DNA of 64,000 nt from NCBI RefSeq assembly GCF_011806425.1, contig NZ_JAATOV010000001.1, positions 744,001 through 808,000 on the forward strand, in the 5' to 3' direction. The notes beneath the pieces were generated by a model that did not search any database, was not told the origin of the DNA, and saw only the letters and a list, made by a program, of their open reading frames with translations. The position numbers and the translations under genes were made by a program. The stretch's first letter is position 1. Every line of letters starts with the position of its first letter. This document shows positions 53,857-62,276 of this stretch, piece by piece. The stretch is from Thalassospira lucentensis. Its GTDB lineage: Bacteria; Pseudomonadota; Alphaproteobacteria; Rhodospirillales; Thalassospiraceae.

Positions 53857-55095
53857 TTACGCCGAATGGTCGAACAAGTATCCCAGCACCCCATTCAAAC
53901 GGTTGCGTCCCTGATCGGTGGTACGCAGGCCCGAAGAATCACAGATCAAATCCCCTGACCCAATCAGGGTTTCAAGCCGATCCGCATCCAAAACATCCCG
54001 TGGGCCTTTGCCGATGATTCGGTTAAAGCGCGCCGTCGGGATCGTTTCATTGAGGCGCAAGCCCATCATCACCATTTCAAGCAGGCGTTCATTAGCGTCC
54101 AGCACCGTTTCTTCCTGCGTGCCCGTGCCATGCTTTTCCACCCGGTCCAGCCAGATATCAGGTGCACGGTGGCGGCGGACCGCCGTTGGCACGGTACTGC
54201 CATCAGACTGAATTACCGCTTCGCGGCCATGTGCCCCCGGCCCAATGCCGAGATAATCGCCATAGCGCCAATAGACCAGATTATGGCGGCTTTCCTGCCC
54301 CGGTTTGGCATGGTTAGACACCTCGTAGCAGCCATAACCCGCTGCCTGGGTTTCTTCCTGGGTGATTTCATAAAGCTCGGTCGCAAGGTCTTCATCCGGT
54401 ACCACCAACTCACCACGCTGATGCAGGGTATAGAACTGCGTGCCCGGCTCGATCGTTAGCTGATAAAGCGAGATATGCCCATTGGCGATGGCAAGCCCTT
54501 CGCGAAGTTCCTTACGCCATGCTTTGGGATCATGTTCCGGGCGGGCATAGATCAAATCAAAGGAAAACCGATCAAACACCGATGTTGCCACGTCCAAGGC
54601 GCGCATGGCTTCTTCGGCACTGTGAAGGCGGCCCAAAAACTTCAAATCACGGTCATTCAGCGCCTGAATGCCAATCGAGACACGGTTAATGCCATTAGCG
54701 GCAAAGGCTGAAAACCGGTTGATCTCAACCGTTCCCGGATTGGCTTCCAGCGTGATTTCAATATCATCCGTCACATTCCAAAACGATTTGATGTCCGCGA
54801 TCAGTGCGCCGGCTGTTTCCGGATCCATAAGCGATGGCGTTCCCCCGCCAAAAAATACTGATCCAACCGTCCGCCCCGGATGGCGCGCAGCCCCCGCCGC
54901 CAGCTCTGCGCGCAAGGCCGCACGCCAACGAGCATGATCAACGCTGTTGGCAACATGGCTGTTGAAATCGCAATACGGGCATTTCGACAAGCAAAACGGC
55001 CAATGGATATAAATGCCAAACGGCACGTCTTCGGCCATGGTTGCGGAAACTTGGGAGCCGGACACTTGGGAGCTGGACACTTGGGGTGCAGACAC
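53857..55095 (-). CDS. hemW: Radical SAM heme chaperone HemW (coproporphyrinogen oxidase-like)
   Basis: A 412-residue radical SAM protein. The 4Fe-4S motif is C35-x3-C39-x2-C42 in YIHWPFCLSKCPYCDFNSH, followed by FFGGGTPSLM, ITLEANPGTVE and RVSIGIQALND. It has the CxxxCxxC arrangement of HemW, which delivers heme, rather than the additional residues of true HemN. The N-terminal 20 residues are a Ser/Gln/Val repeat encoded by 15-base tandem units and probably not part of the fold; the real start may be ATG 55038 (MAEDVPFGIYIHWPFC). It follows rdgB in the same direction after 124 bp. Confidence 0.93.
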   Translation of the reverse strand: MSAPQVSSSQVSGSQVSATMAEDVPFGIYIHWPFCLSKCPYCDFNSHVANSVDHARWRAALRAELAAGAARHPGRTVGSVFFGGGTPSLMDPETAGALIADIKSFWNVTDDIEITLEANPGTVEINRFSAFAANGINRVSIGIQALNDRDLKFLGRLHSAEEAMRALDVATSVFDRFSFDLIYARPEHDPKAWRKELREGLAIANGHISLYQLTIEPGTQFYTLHQRGELVVPDEDLATELYEITQEETQAAGYGCYEVSNHAKPGQESRHNLVYWRYGDYLGIGPGAHGREAVIQSDGSTVPTAVRRHRAPDIWLDRVEKHGTGTQEETVLDANERLLEMVMMGLRLNETIPTARFNRIIGKGPRDVLDADRLETLIGSGDLICDSSGLRTTDQGRNRLNGVLGYLFDHSA

Positions 55096-55219
55096 GTGGT
55101 ACTCGTTTCAAAAGCGAATGGAATGGCCTTAAACTAACACGCACCGCCGATCATAACATCAGCGATGCGTGCATAGGTTCCGTGCAAGCCATCAAGCCAA
55201 TCAAGATAGCCAAACGTGC

Positions 55220-55816
55220 TTATTCAAAGCAGGCCTTGACCAATTGGGCGAAGGCATCGGCGCGGTGGCTCATTTCATGTTTTTTGGCCGGATCCATTTC
55301 GCCAAAGGTTTCGTCGTATCCTTTGGGCTGGAAAATCGGGTCATAGCCAAATCCATGGCGGCCACGCTTGGGCCATACAATCTCGCCTTCAAGGCGGCCT
55401 TCGAAATTCTCAACATGGCCATCGGGCCACGCCAGCGAAAGCGCACATACAAACGATGCACGGCGATCGGGATGGTTGCCAATCCCGTTCTGGACCTTTT
55501 CCATCGCCATGTCGAAATCCTTGTCCGGGCCAGCCCAGCGGGCAGAATAAATGCCCGGTGCCCCATCAAGGGCGGATACGGCAAGACCGCTATCATCGGC
55601 CAAGGCCGGTAAATTTGCCCCCTTGGCCGCCGCCGTGGATTTTAGCTGCGCATTGCCAATAAAGGTCTTTTCGGTTTCTTCGGGTTCGGGAAGATTAAGG
55701 TCACCAGCCGAAAGAACTTCAATCCCAAACGGGGCCAAAAGCGCACCGATTTCCTTGATTTTGCCTTTGTTATGACTGGCGATCACCAGTTTTTTTTCCG
55801 TAAAACGACGGGCCAT
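55220..55816 (-). CDS. rdgB: dITP/XTP pyrophosphatase RdgB
   Basis: A 198-residue house-cleaning enzyme that hydrolyses non-canonical purine nucleoside triphosphates. It shows [18 protein letters not shown] at the start, [84 protein letters not shown]. The length and motifs are canonical. A GCCCGTCGTTTTACGG region surrounds the start. It sits between hemW and rph on the minus strand, separated from rph by a 178-bp spacer that holds a large palindromic element. Confidence 0.96.
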   Translation of the reverse strand: MARRFTEKKLVIASHNKGKIKEIGALLAPFGIEVLSAGDLNLPEPEETEKTFIGNAQLKSTAAAKGANLPALADDSGLAVSALDGAPGIYSARWAGPDKDFDMAMEKVQNGIGNHPDRRASFVCALSLAWPDGHVENFEGRLEGEIVWPKRGRHGFGYDPIFQPKGYDETFGEMDPAKKHEMSHRADAFAQLVKACFE

Positions 55817-55865
55817 GTTCCTGCCTGAAGATTTTCAAAAAGAGTTAGATCAAAATAAGGTTCTT

Positions 55866-55990
55866 GAGATTCGATCCATGCTGAGCCGAAAATGGTTGGT
55901 CGCGAGAACCGAAGCGCAGCGTACTTAAGTACGTGAGCATCGGAATCGCAGCGCCCCGCCATTTGCAGGCCAGCATGGGACGAATATCTG
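55866..55990. repeat. About 125-bp imperfect palindrome (interspersed hairpin element)
   Basis: The outer arms pair over long stretches: GATTCGATCCATGCTG at 55868-55883 with CAGCATGGGACGAATATC at 55971-55988, and AAATGG at 55890-55895 with CCATTT at 55959-55964. A second inverted repeat lies inside, centred on the perfect 14-mer CGTACTTAAGTACG at 55920-55933, with outer pairs CCGAAGC / GCATCGG. It has no coding potential. It looks like the intergenic REP/mosaic elements of alphaproteobacteria. No second copy was noticed in this window. Confidence 0.65.
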
Positions 55991-55994
55991 AGCC

Positions 55995-56711
55995 TTATAG
56001 GCCGAGTGCTTCACGCTGTTTTGCAAACAGCTCCTTGCAGCCTTTTTCCGCCAGCGCAAACATCTGATCATAGGCAGCACGATCAAACGGCACGTCTTCG
56101 GCAGTGGCCTGAACTTCAACAATGCCGCCATTTCCGGCCAGTACAAAGTTGGCATCGGCGCCGGCATTGCTGTCTTCGGCGTAATCAAGGTCAAGAACGG
56201 CATTCCCGTTATAAATCCCGCACGAAATGGCCGCGACCGGCTGGGTCAGTGGGATTTCCTTAATCAGGCCGAGGCGACGCACGCCCTGAAACGCCAGATG
56301 GGCCGCAACATAAGCACCGGTGATCGATGCGGTACGCGTGCCGCCATCTGCCTGGATAACATCACAATCCAGACGCATCTGCATTTCGCCCATGGCCTTC
56401 ATATCGGTCACAGCACGGATCGAACGACCAATCAGTCGCTGAATTTCTTGGGTTCGGCCTGACTGACCACCGCGGGCCGCTTCACGGTTCATACGGCTAT
56501 CGGTGGCACGCGGCAGCATGCCGTATTCTGCGGTGATCCAGCCCTTGCCAGAATTGCGCATCCAACCGGGTACTTTATCCTCGACCGTTGCTGTGCAAAT
56601 GACGTGGGTGTCACCGAATTTGATCATGCAAGACCCTTCGGCATATTTGGAAATGCCGGTTTCGATGGAAACGTCACGAAGCTGATCTTGGGTACGGCCG
56701 GATGGGCGCAT
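55995..56711 (-). CDS. rph: Ribonuclease PH
   Basis: A 238-residue phosphorolytic exoribonuclease that trims tRNA 3' ends. It shows [87 protein letters not shown] and the catalytic [19 protein letters not shown]. Start at 56711 with AGAGG upstream; the open frame extends to 56786 without conservation. It is divergent from hrcA with a 304-bp promoter region between them, the standard arrangement in this class. Confidence 0.96.
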   Translation of the reverse strand: MRPSGRTQDQLRDVSIETGISKYAEGSCMIKFGDTHVICTATVEDKVPGWMRNSGKGWITAEYGMLPRATDSRMNREAARGGQSGRTQEIQRLIGRSIRAVTDMKAMGEMQMRLDCDVIQADGGTRTASITGAYVAAHLAFQGVRRLGLIKEIPLTQPVAAISCGIYNGNAVLDLDYAEDSNAGADANFVLAGNGGIVEVQATAEDVPFDRAAYDQMFALAEKGCKELFAKQREALGL

Positions 56712-57015
56712 GGGGGAGAACCTCTTGTTTGTCGGTATGGCGCGGGTCTTTATCAACCCGGGCGAATGATCTGAAATTTGGCCCAAAGTATGATGACACC
56801 CATCAAAGGTCCAGCAGTTTCCCTGTGATCTTCCTGTGATATATGGCGCGTTTCACATTGCGCCCCGACAGGTCTTGAACCTAACTACTTGATTGATGGT
56901 ATGGTCCGCCGGGCACACACGACATCTGGTGTGATTGACGGTTTCGCTTTGCGTGACTAAATTCAGCTTAACTTTCAACGCACCTTTTTGCGCAAGACAT
57001 GGTCACATATAAATT
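56712..57015. other. 304-bp divergent promoter region between rph and hrcA
   Basis: No gene, tRNA or repeat is visible. I looked for a CIRCE inverted repeat and found none. CTTGAACC at 56875 and CTTGATTG at 56889 resemble heat-shock -35 boxes, but no matching -10 follows at the right distance. Confidence 0.5.
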
Positions 57016-58074
57016 ATGGCGCATTTTGACGACACACTCCTTGGTGACATGAATGTGCGGACACGCGAAGTGTTCCGCCAGATTGTTGATGCCTATGTCG
57101 AAACCGGTGAACCCATCGGGTCTCGGTCGATTGCGCGGCGCATGTCGGAAAACCTGTCGGCGGCGACCATTCGCAATGTGATGTCGGATCTTGAAGATAT
57201 GGGCTTGCTGGTCGCCCCGCATATCTCGGCCGGTCGGTTGCCCAGCGAAAAGGGCCTGCGTCTTTTTGTAAATGCCTTAATGGAGGTCGGTGACCTTCCC
57301 AATGCCGAACGTGATCAACTGACCAAAAACTGCGAACAGGCTGGCTATTCGCTTGAACAGATGCTGGGCGAAGCAACCACCATGTTATCTGGTCTGTCGC
57401 GCTGTGCTGGGCTTGTTGTCGCGCCCAAAACCGACGGCATGCGCCTTAAACAGATTGAATTTGTTGGCCTTTCGCCGGGCAAGGTGCTTGCGGTTCTGGT
57501 GTCGCAGAATGGCAACGTTGAAAACCGAATCCTTGATGTTCCGGCGGATTTACCCGCCTCGGCATTGACAGAGGCCGCGAATTATCTAAATACCCGGTTG
57601 GCTGGTAAGACTCTCGACGATGCGCGCTTGCTGATCACACAAGAACGCGATCAGTTGCGTCAGGAACTTGATGACCTTTCAGCCGGATTGATTGATGCGG
57701 GCCTTGCAACATGGGCTGGCGGGGTTAAGGGATCGTCCCTGATCGTTAAGGGTCAGTCCCAGCTGTTGGAAAATATCGATACGATTGAACAGCTTGAAAC
57801 CGTGCGGCGCCTGTTTAGCGTGCTTGAGGCCCGCGATCAGATGATTGAACTGCTCGATGTGACGACGGATGCCCAAGGCGTTCAGATTTTCATCGGGTCG
57901 GAGAACAAGTTGTTCGGCGGATCGGGTCTTTCGATGGTGATTTCGCCCTATCAAAATGCCGAAGGCAGTATTGTGGGCGCAATCGGGGTTGTCGGACCGA
58001 CCCGGATCAATTATGCCCGGATCATTCCGCTGGTCGATTACACCGCCAAACTGGTCGGTCGACTGATTGGATAA
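57016..58074 (+). CDS. hrcA: Heat-inducible transcription repressor HrcA
   Basis: A 352-residue repressor. N-terminal winged helix (VRTREVFRQIVDAYVETGEPIGSRSIARRMSENLSAATIRNVMSDLEDMGLLVAPHISAGRLPSEKGLRLFV), central GAF-like and C-terminal domains ending GVVGPTRINYARIIPLVDYTAKLVGRLIG. HrcA normally binds CIRCE elements upstream of groESL or hrcA; none was found in this window, so its targets are elsewhere. ATG 57016 lacks a good SD; ATG 57049 (MNVRTREVF) is a reasonable alternative. It is followed by grpE after 51 bp. Confidence 0.95.
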   Translation: MAHFDDTLLGDMNVRTREVFRQIVDAYVETGEPIGSRSIARRMSENLSAATIRNVMSDLEDMGLLVAPHISAGRLPSEKGLRLFVNALMEVGDLPNAERDQLTKNCEQAGYSLEQMLGEATTMLSGLSRCAGLVVAPKTDGMRLKQIEFVGLSPGKVLAVLVSQNGNVENRILDVPADLPASALTEAANYLNTRLAGKTLDDARLLITQERDQLRQELDDLSAGLIDAGLATWAGGVKGSSLIVKGQSQLLENIDTIEQLETVRRLFSVLEARDQMIELLDVTTDAQGVQIFIGSENKLFGGSGLSMVISPYQNAEGSIVGAIGVVGPTRINYARIIPLVDYTAKLVGRLIG

Positions 58075-58125
58075 ATCGCGGCGCTGCGTGTCAGGCCGCA
58101 TAAACGTGAAAGTACAAGGTTAGCC

Positions 58126-58764
58126 ATGTCGGAAACCGCAAAAAACACTCCGGAAGATCTGCAGGACGTTAATGCAGAACAAGCCGCAGCCGAAGATATC
58201 GCCGCAGAGGCAGCAGAGGCCAATGAAGAGGGCGTTAACACCGATCCAGTTGCCGCCCTTGAAGCCGAAGTCGCCGAACTGAAAGACCGTCTGTTGCGCC
58301 AGGCCGCCGAGGTGGAAAACACCCGCCGCCGCGCCAAAAAAGACGTCGAGGACGCAGGCAACTACGCGATTACGAAATTCGCCCGCGAACTTCTTGATGT
58401 TGGTGACAACCTGCGCCGCGCCCTTGATGCTGCTGGCGATACGTCGGGTGCCGACCAAACCATGAAAACGCTGGTCGAAGGCGTTGAAATGACCGAGCAA
58501 ACCCTGCTTAAAGCGCTGGAAAAGAACGGCGTTGAAAAGCTTGAGCCGCTTGGTGAAAAGCTCGACCCGAACAAACATCAGGCCGTGTTTGAAATGCCGC
58601 ACCCGGAATATCCGGATGGCCATGTCGCACAGGTCATGCAGGCCGGTTACATGCTCAAAGGCCGCTTGTTGCGCCCGGCCATGGTCGGTGTCACCAAAAA
58701 TCCGGCTGGCCAAGAAGCCCCCAAGGACGACACCCCCGGTGGGAATGTCGATACCTCGGCCTAA
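58126..58764 (+). CDS. grpE: Nucleotide exchange factor GrpE
   Basis: A 212-residue DnaK nucleotide-exchange factor. An acidic, disordered N-terminus (about 1-55) and a long coiled coil ([36 protein letters not shown]) lead to the C-terminal beta-wing ([55 protein letters not shown]). AAGG lies before the ATG. It is co-directional with hrcA and closed by a terminator; dnaK and dnaJ, its partners, are 27 kb away on the other strand. Confidence 0.96.
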   Translation: MSETAKNTPEDLQDVNAEQAAAEDIAAEAAEANEEGVNTDPVAALEAEVAELKDRLLRQAAEVENTRRRAKKDVEDAGNYAITKFARELLDVGDNLRRALDAAGDTSGADQTMKTLVEGVEMTEQTLLKALEKNGVEKLEPLGEKLDPNKHQAVFEMPHPEYPDGHVAQVMQAGYMLKGRLLRPAMVGVTKNPAGQEAPKDDTPGGNVDTSA

Positions 58765-58810
58765 GCACACAGCACCAAGATAAACCGATTTTAGCGGATC
58801 GGGTTTATAA

Positions 58811-58846
58811 GCGGCCCTGCCAGACAGACTTGGCGGGGCCGTTTTC
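58811..58846 (+). terminator. Terminator of hrcA-grpE
   Basis: Stem GCGGCCCTGCCA / TGGCGGGGCCGT (mismatch near the middle) with loop GACAGACT and a following TTTCTTTG, 46 bp after the grpE stop. Confidence 0.85.
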
Positions 58847-58903
58847 TTTGCGATATGGTTTCTGTAATCAAGCCCCCTGATCCGAATTTAAACAGGATTT
58901 TCC

Positions 58904-59650
58904 ATGCCCCTTCGCCCCGATTTGATTGATATTCTGCGCACTGAAGAAGCCCCGATTGTCATTCTGACCGGGGCCGGAATTTCCAAGGAAAGCGGATTGC
59001 ACACATTCCGCGATCCCGATGGCATTTGGGCAAAATACGATATTTCCGAGGTCGCCACCCCGGACGCCTTCATCAATAACCCCGATCTGGTGCATCATTT
59101 CTATAATGACCGCCGCGCGGCCCTGATGGACCCCAATATTGTCCCCAACGCCGCCCATCACGCCCTTGCACGCCTCGAAGCCGAATGGCCGGGGGATGTG
59201 TTGCTGATCACCCAAAATATTGATGATCTGCACGGCCGGGCCGGATCAAAAAACCTGATCCATATGCATGGCGAACTTTTGAAAATCCGCTGCAATCACT
59301 GTGACTTGCTGACCCATTGGGATGGTGACCTTGCCAAGGAAACGCCCTGCCCGTCCTGTGGCAAGGCCGGTGGGTTACGCCCGCATGTGGTTTGGTTCGG
59401 TGAAATGCCGCTTGAAATGGACCGTATTTACGATGCCCTTGGCGATTGCGGATTGTTTTTGTCCATCGGAACATCGGGCAATGTCTATCCGGCCGCCGGG
59501 TTTGTGCAGATTGCCCATCAGGATGCCGGTGCGGAAACGGTTGAGCTTAACCTTGAACCCAGCACAGGGGCGACCCTGTTTGACCACAGCACTTACGGCC
59601 CGGCAACAGAACTGGTGCCAAGCTTTGTGGATGCCCTTTTAAAAAGCTAA
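58904..59650 (+). CDS. Sirtuin NAD-dependent deacylase (CobB-like, class III)
   Basis: A 248-residue SIR2-family protein. NAD pocket TGAGISKESGLHTFRDPDGIWA at 22-43, TQNIDDLHGRAGS at 103-115, catalytic histidine H122 in IHMHGEL, and a zinc ribbon beginning C130-x2-C133 and completed by CPSCG. Y67 and R70 in FYNDRR match the Tyr-x-x-Arg pair that lets CobB/SIRT5-type enzymes remove acidic acyl groups (succinyl, malonyl), so desuccinylase activity is expected as well as deacetylase. It is monocistronic and convergent with the ArsR gene, only 13 bp apart. Confidence 0.93.
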   Translation: MPLRPDLIDILRTEEAPIVILTGAGISKESGLHTFRDPDGIWAKYDISEVATPDAFINNPDLVHHFYNDRRAALMDPNIVPNAAHHALARLEAEWPGDVLLITQNIDDLHGRAGSKNLIHMHGELLKIRCNHCDLLTHWDGDLAKETPCPSCGKAGGLRPHVVWFGEMPLEMDRIYDALGDCGLFLSIGTSGNVYPAAGFVQIAHQDAGAETVELNLEPSTGATLFDHSTYGPATELVPSFVDALLKS

Positions 59651-59663
59651 CAGCACCCTTGGG

Positions 59664-60344
59664 TTACCCGCCAACCAGTTCGCGAAACGCCTGTTCGCCC
59701 TTTGGGCTAAACCGCACCACGCGCGACTCGCTTAATCGTCGGGCCCAGCCCAAATCATAAAACCGGTCCAGCAACGCCGCACCAAATGACCCGGCCAGAT
59801 GGGATTGTCGGGCACTCCAATCCAGACATTCACGACAAAGCGGTCGGCGATGCTTGCGCAATGCCGCCAGATCAATGCCAAATTCGGCGGCAAAGGCCAT
59901 TCCGGCCTCGGTCAAGGCCACACCATTAAGATCAACCTCGATCAATTTGCGCTGTGACAGGCCGTTAAACAACGCAACGCCCATATCACCGGCAAGATGA
60001 TCGTAACATACCCGTGCATGGCGCAATTCCGGGTCTTTGGGGCCGGTACGAACACGGTTATGCCCCACCCGGCTGGCAATCCCCATCAGGACTTCCAACG
60101 CCTCGACAATATCGGGGCCAGACAAGGTGAAATAGCGATGCCGCCCCTGCCTCCGCGGGGTGACGATCTGGCCTGCCTCAAGTTTGGACAGGTGCGAACT
60201 TGCCGTTTGCGGCGTCACACCGGCTTCTTGTGCCAGCTCACTCGCGGTTAGTGCCTTACCGCTCAGCAAGGCGGTTAGCATGTTCGCGCGCGCCGGATCG
60301 CCAAGCAATGCGGCCACACGGGCAATATCGGGTCCTTCTTTCAT
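59664..60344 (-). CDS. ArsR-type winged-helix regulator with C-terminal extension
   Basis: A 226-residue regulator. Residues 5-80 are an ArsR winged helix (IARVAALLGDPARANMLTALLSGKALTASELAQEAGVTPQTASSHLSKLEAGQIVTPRRQGRHRYFTL). The C-terminal 140 residues form a second domain with the cysteine pair LCRECLDWSARQSHLAG, possibly a redox or metal site. This two-domain type is distinct from small metal-sensing ArsR proteins. The start at 60344 has no strong SD. A dyad TTCGAT-N4-ATCGAA begins three bases upstream and recurs upstream of the NIPSNAP gene, so it is probably an autoregulator controlling that pair. Confidence 0.85.
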   Translation of the reverse strand: MKEGPDIARVAALLGDPARANMLTALLSGKALTASELAQEAGVTPQTASSHLSKLEAGQIVTPRRQGRHRYFTLSGPDIVEALEVLMGIASRVGHNRVRTGPKDPELRHARVCYDHLAGDMGVALFNGLSQRKLIEVDLNGVALTEAGMAFAAEFGIDLAALRKHRRPLCRECLDWSARQSHLAGSFGAALLDRFYDLGWARRLSESRVVRFSPKGEQAFRELVGG

Positions 60345-60346
60345 AG

Positions 60347-60362
60347 TTCGATAGTAATCGAA
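60347..60362. promoter_or_regulatory. ArsR operator, copy 1
   Basis: TTCGATAGTAATCGAA: 6-bp inverted arms TTCGAT/ATCGAA with a 4-base spacer, immediately upstream of the ArsR-type start codon. The flanks TAG on the left and G on the right are shared with copy 2 at 61840-61855. Position is suited to autorepression. Confidence 0.7.
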
Positions 60363-60412
60363 GGATGGATGCACGGCAACAAGGCCGAAGACGGATATAA
60401 TAAGGCGCACAT

Positions 60413-60441
60413 AAAAAAACGGGCAGACCCAAATCTGCCCG
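60413..60441 (-). terminator. Terminator of the AztD-like gene
   Basis: Perfect 8-bp stem CGGGCAGA / TCTGCCCG with a six-base loop; on the minus strand followed by seven T (A-run at 60413-60419). It lies 44 bp past the AztD-like stop. Confidence 0.9.
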
Positions 60442-60484
60442 CTTCATCGGATTGCGACGCCAAATGCACTGGGTGGAGAATCAC

Positions 60485-61720
60485 CTAGTGCGAAAGGCCA
60501 GAACCGCCAATCGCAACGATGTTAAATGGAAGTCCTTCGACCGGAATTTCACCCTTGTCGGCGAAGCTTTCGGCATCGACAAGGCGTACCAGATGGTTGC
60601 GCGGATCGGTCACGGCAATCACATCACCGGCAACCGCAATGCGTGGTCGCGGATCGCGCCAATGCCCATCCTTGCTATAAGGTTTGGTGATCTGTTGCGA
60701 TCGGATAATTTTCCCATCCAACACATCCACCGCATGCAAATAACCATCTTCGGTAAAGACATAGCCAATCGTCACCTGTTGCGGATCAAGCGCGAAGCTG
60801 ACATAGCGCACCGGCAAATCGACCACCCTGAACGGCGCGTCTTCGGTCGGTTCAATCACCACCAGCTTGTCGGAACCATAATCGCCAAGGAAGAATTGCA
60901 TGGCTTTGCCACCGGCCAGATGGCCAACACGCCCGCTTGGCATAGCTTCGCCATATGACAGCATCTTAATGGCCGGCACGTCGTCATCACCAAGCTGGGC
61001 GGTAATTACCCCTTCTTCACAGCCAAAGGCGACAATCCCGGCGGAGTATGCTTCACCGTGAAGCCCCGTGCAGGTATGGATATCCCCAACCTGCTTAGCG
61101 TCATGATCGACAACCTTAAGCCCAAGACGCGGCGGCAGACTGCCCGGTTTGGTTTCAACCGAAAGATTGGGTTCGGAAATCAGGTAATAATCCCCCATCG
61201 GCACCACCACACCATGGTGCGGGGCCGTCGCGGCAACCTCATCATATTTTGATTGTCCGGCAAGAAGGTTGTCTTCGCCAAAGACCTTTGCAACACCTTC
61301 GCCGTCAAAGAACATATAAAACGCCCCGTGATGCGGGACCGCGTGAACCGGTCGATTGCCGGTGATCTCAATGGGCAGCAACGTCGCATCATGAATGTCG
61401 ATATCGGTATGGTCACCATGGGATGAAACCTTGATCCCGCTATCGATCACATGCACCGCATCATGATCCATTTGAACCGCTGCCAGGGTCTGGCCGCTTT
61501 CACTTGGCACCAGGTGCGTCACATAGCCGGTGGTGTCGAACCGATCGATCACCGTCATTTTTTCCAGATCAACAACGCTAACCCCGCCGTCTTTCTGATC
61601 GGTCACGAAAAGACGCCATGCCTGCTGCGTTTCATCGTCGGCTTGTGCGATGGATGCCCCGAAAACCGGCATCAAAGCCACGCCACTTACCATGGCGGCC
61701 CGCGCAATGTTTTTGAACAA
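60485..61720 (-). CDS. AztD-like periplasmic zinc metallochaperone
   Basis: A 411-residue exported beta-propeller. Signal peptide 1-27 (MVSGVALMPVFGASIAQA). Repeated blade motifs (WRLFVTDQKDGGVSVVDLEKMTVIDRFDTTGYVTHLVPSESGQTLAAVQ...) and a His/Asp-rich loop (DHDAVHVIDSGIKVSSHGDHTDIDIHDA) with further His clusters (PVHAVPHH, APHHG) and two cysteines (HTCTGLHG, FGCEEG) match AztD, which hands zinc to the AztABC importer. No aztABC genes are adjacent; the gene is alone. The TTG start has AGGAG seven bases upstream. The 26-bp palindrome overlapping its promoter strongly suggests control by Zur. Confidence 0.8.
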   Translation of the reverse strand: MFKNIARAAMVSGVALMPVFGASIAQADDETQQAWRLFVTDQKDGGVSVVDLEKMTVIDRFDTTGYVTHLVPSESGQTLAAVQMDHDAVHVIDSGIKVSSHGDHTDIDIHDATLLPIEITGNRPVHAVPHHGAFYMFFDGEGVAKVFGEDNLLAGQSKYDEVAATAPHHGVVVPMGDYYLISEPNLSVETKPGSLPPRLGLKVVDHDAKQVGDIHTCTGLHGEAYSAGIVAFGCEEGVITAQLGDDDVPAIKMLSYGEAMPSGRVGHLAGGKAMQFFLGDYGSDKLVVIEPTEDAPFRVVDLPVRYVSFALDPQQVTIGYVFTEDGYLHAVDVLDGKIIRSQQITKPYSKDGHWRDPRPRIAVAGDVIAVTDPRNHLVRLVDAESFADKGEIPVEGLPFNIVAIGGSGLSH

Positions 61721-61734
61721 AATATGCTCCTATT

Positions 61735-61760
61735 AAATGATATGTTATAACATATCATTT
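61735..61760. promoter_or_regulatory. 26-bp perfect palindrome, probable Zur box
   Basis: Half-site AAATGATATGTTA is followed at once by its exact complement. The site begins 15 bases upstream of the AztD-like start codon. Zur sites in proteobacteria have the form GTTATANNATAAC-like; the centre here is GTTATAAC. Zinc-dependent repression of the downstream gene is the natural reading. Confidence 0.8.
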
Positions 61761-61839
61761 CGTACAGTAGTTTACCCCACCTGTCCATCGCGACATCGCG
61801 TGTTTGAACCCCGGCTGTGATCGAAATCTCGCCCAATAG

Positions 61840-61855
61840 TTCGATCTGTATCGAA
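61840..61855. promoter_or_regulatory. ArsR operator, copy 2, upstream of the NIPSNAP gene
   Basis: TTCGATCTGTATCGAA: the same arms and spacing as copy 1 (60347-60362), with matching flanks ATAG on the left and G on the right. It lies 91 bp upstream of the start codon at 61947. Confidence 0.7.
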
Positions 61856-61946
61856 GCATCAGGCCCATCTGCTGCGCTATGACTTTTCAGGCAACAAACC
61901 CGCGCAGATCCGCGCTTTAACCTGAAAAAATCAAAGGCAGCTTTCC

Positions 61947-62276
61947 ATGATCACGTGTTTTATCCGCTATGAAATCGATCCTTACAAAAAGGATGCCTTC
62001 ATCGAATATGCCCGCAATTGGGGGCAGGCCATTCCACGTTGCGGGGCGGATTTGGTTGGTTATTTCGCCCCGCATGAAGGATCGGTTTCAACCGCCTATG
62101 GCATCTATCATTTGCCCGATCTGGCATCCTATGAAGCCTATCGCGCGCGTCTGAAGGACGATCCGCTGGGCCGCGAGAACTATGAATTTTCCCAGCGCGA
62201 AAAATTCATCCTGCGCGAAGAACGCCAGTTTCTCAAAATTGCCTCCACCCCACATGCGGAGCTTATCAAGCCATGA
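61947..62276 (+). CDS. NIPSNAP-family protein
   Basis: A 109-residue dimeric alpha/beta-barrel-type protein. [72 protein letters not shown] is typical NIPSNAP; the family is widespread, but its biochemical role is poorly defined. AAAGGCAG lies before the ATG. Its stop overlaps the next gene's start by four bases (ATGA), so the two proteins probably work together. It is the first gene of a unit carrying an ArsR operator. Confidence 0.82.
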   Translation: MITCFIRYEIDPYKKDAFIEYARNWGQAIPRCGADLVGYFAPHEGSVSTAYGIYHLPDLASYEAYRARLKDDPLGRENYEFSQREKFILREERQFLKIASTPHAELIKP

